The position numbers and the translations under genes were made by a program. Shown piece by piece: positions 4,733-5,081 of a stretch of DNA of 5,081 bases. How positions within the stretch are numbered: the first letter of the stretch is position 1; every line of letters starts with the position of its first letter. The notes beneath the pieces are model-generated. The model was not told where the DNA came from. It was given only the letters and a program-made list of their open reading frames with translations, and did not search any database. The stretch lies in the NCBI GenBank assembly GCA_017452565.1, contig JAFTMF010000185.1, forward strand, positions 1 through 5,081, read 5' to 3'. This stretch comes from Clostridia bacterium (GTDB lineage: Bacteria > Bacillota > Clostridia > Oscillospirales > CAG-272).

Positions 4733-5081
4733 TTAGTCTGTCTCCACATCGGGGAGCTTTACTTCATCAGCCCGGAAGAGGACGTTGATTACCGTTTCAA
4801 GGGTGTAAGCGCCGTGGTCTTCAAAGACGCTGAAAGTGTACACGCCGTCCTTGCAGGACATATATCCATGAACTGCAATGTTGCTGTCTAAGGACAGTGT
4901 ACTGCTCAGCACGTCGGGGTTCAGGGGATAGCGGCCGTTTTCCGCATCGTATTGACCGTAGGAGGCGGCATCGTATTTCAGTGCGCCTTTCCATTGTCGG
5001 TTGTCCGGATCGCTGAGGAGATCGGATAGCTCATAGTGACGGGATTGTACGATCCAATCGCCGCCCGGTTCTCTTTGGAAA
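4733..5081 (-). CDS. unrecognised protein, C-terminal 115 residues (5' end outside window)
   Basis: On the minus strand a frame is open from the right edge (first full codon at 5080) to TAA at 4735-4733, giving 115 residues with no in-frame stop; the gene begins outside the window. The visible part is soluble, acidic and Tyr/Asp-rich, with stretches such as DWIVQSRHYELSDLLSDP, YDAASYGQYDAENGRYPL and GYMSCKDGVYTFSVFEDHG, and it ends KLPDVETD. No membrane segment, zinc motif or nucleotide-binding motif is visible, and I cannot name a family. The stop codon lies 22 nt before the preferred start of the membrane protein gene, and overlaps the alternative one, so the two are probably co-transcribed and may act together. 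That it is a real gene rests on the uninterrupted frame with normal amino-acid composition up to a tightly spaced downstream gene. Confidence 0.72.
   Translation of the reverse strand, partial: FQREPGGDWIVQSRHYELSDLLSDPDNRQWKGALKYDAASYGQYDAENGRYPLNPDVLSSTLSLDSNIAVHGYMSCKDGVYTFSVFEDHGAYTLETVINVLFRADEVKLPDVETD

Overview
The window looks like a chromosomal segment from a low-to-mid GC member of the Bacillota, most likely a gut-type Clostridia (Oscillospirales-like). This rests on the gene families present (a DUF815 ATPase, a two-gene ThrE-type exporter, an M3 oligoendopeptidase), AGGA/GGAGG-type ribosome binding sites, consensus sigma-A promoters and many short perfect hairpins between genes. 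The taxon is an inference; there is no rRNA or marker gene here. I see no tRNA, rRNA, CRISPR array, transposase or phage gene.

Layout: (1) 1-498, plus strand: the C-terminal part of a DUF815-family AAA+ ATPase, cut by the left edge. (2) 499-793: a noncoding gap between convergent genes, filled with secondary structure. It holds a nested hairpin (501-586), a nearly symmetric 171-bp inverted element centred near 665 (580-750) that contains the terminator of the DUF815 gene, and a further 16-bp stem (744-777) at the end of the next operon. (3) 794-2100, minus strand: a two-gene operon encoding a split ThrE/YjjP-YjjB-type exporter, the genes overlapping by one base (TGATG), driven by a near-perfect promoter at 2137-2165. 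(4) 2101-2370: a divergent intergenic region with the exporter promoter on the minus strand, a probable extended -10 promoter for the peptidase on the plus strand, and a leader with two perfect hairpins. (5) 2371-4059, plus strand: a complete 562-residue M3 zinc oligoendopeptidase, apparently a single-gene transcript ending at a strong bidirectional terminator (4097-4135). (6) 4141-5081, minus strand: two closely spaced genes of unknown function, a three-helix membrane protein with a beta-rich tail and, upstream of it, the C-terminal 115 residues of an unrecognised protein cut by the right edge.

The known genes are ordinary housekeeping or transport functions and do not form one pathway: peptide breakdown by the M3 peptidase and amino-acid or dicarboxylate export by the ThrE pair are compatible but the link is only suggestive. 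The least explained material is the noncoding DNA. A module made of a short perfect hairpin, a linker close to TTAAAAGAAGTTTTTG, and a second hairpin of unrelated sequence occurs three times (minus strand from 631 downward, plus strand 699-777, plus strand 2277-2351). Two of these copies face away from each other and build the symmetric element, with compensatory base-pair swaps in their hairpins. This suggests a dispersed, structurally conserved repeat family used as a transcription terminator or leader element.
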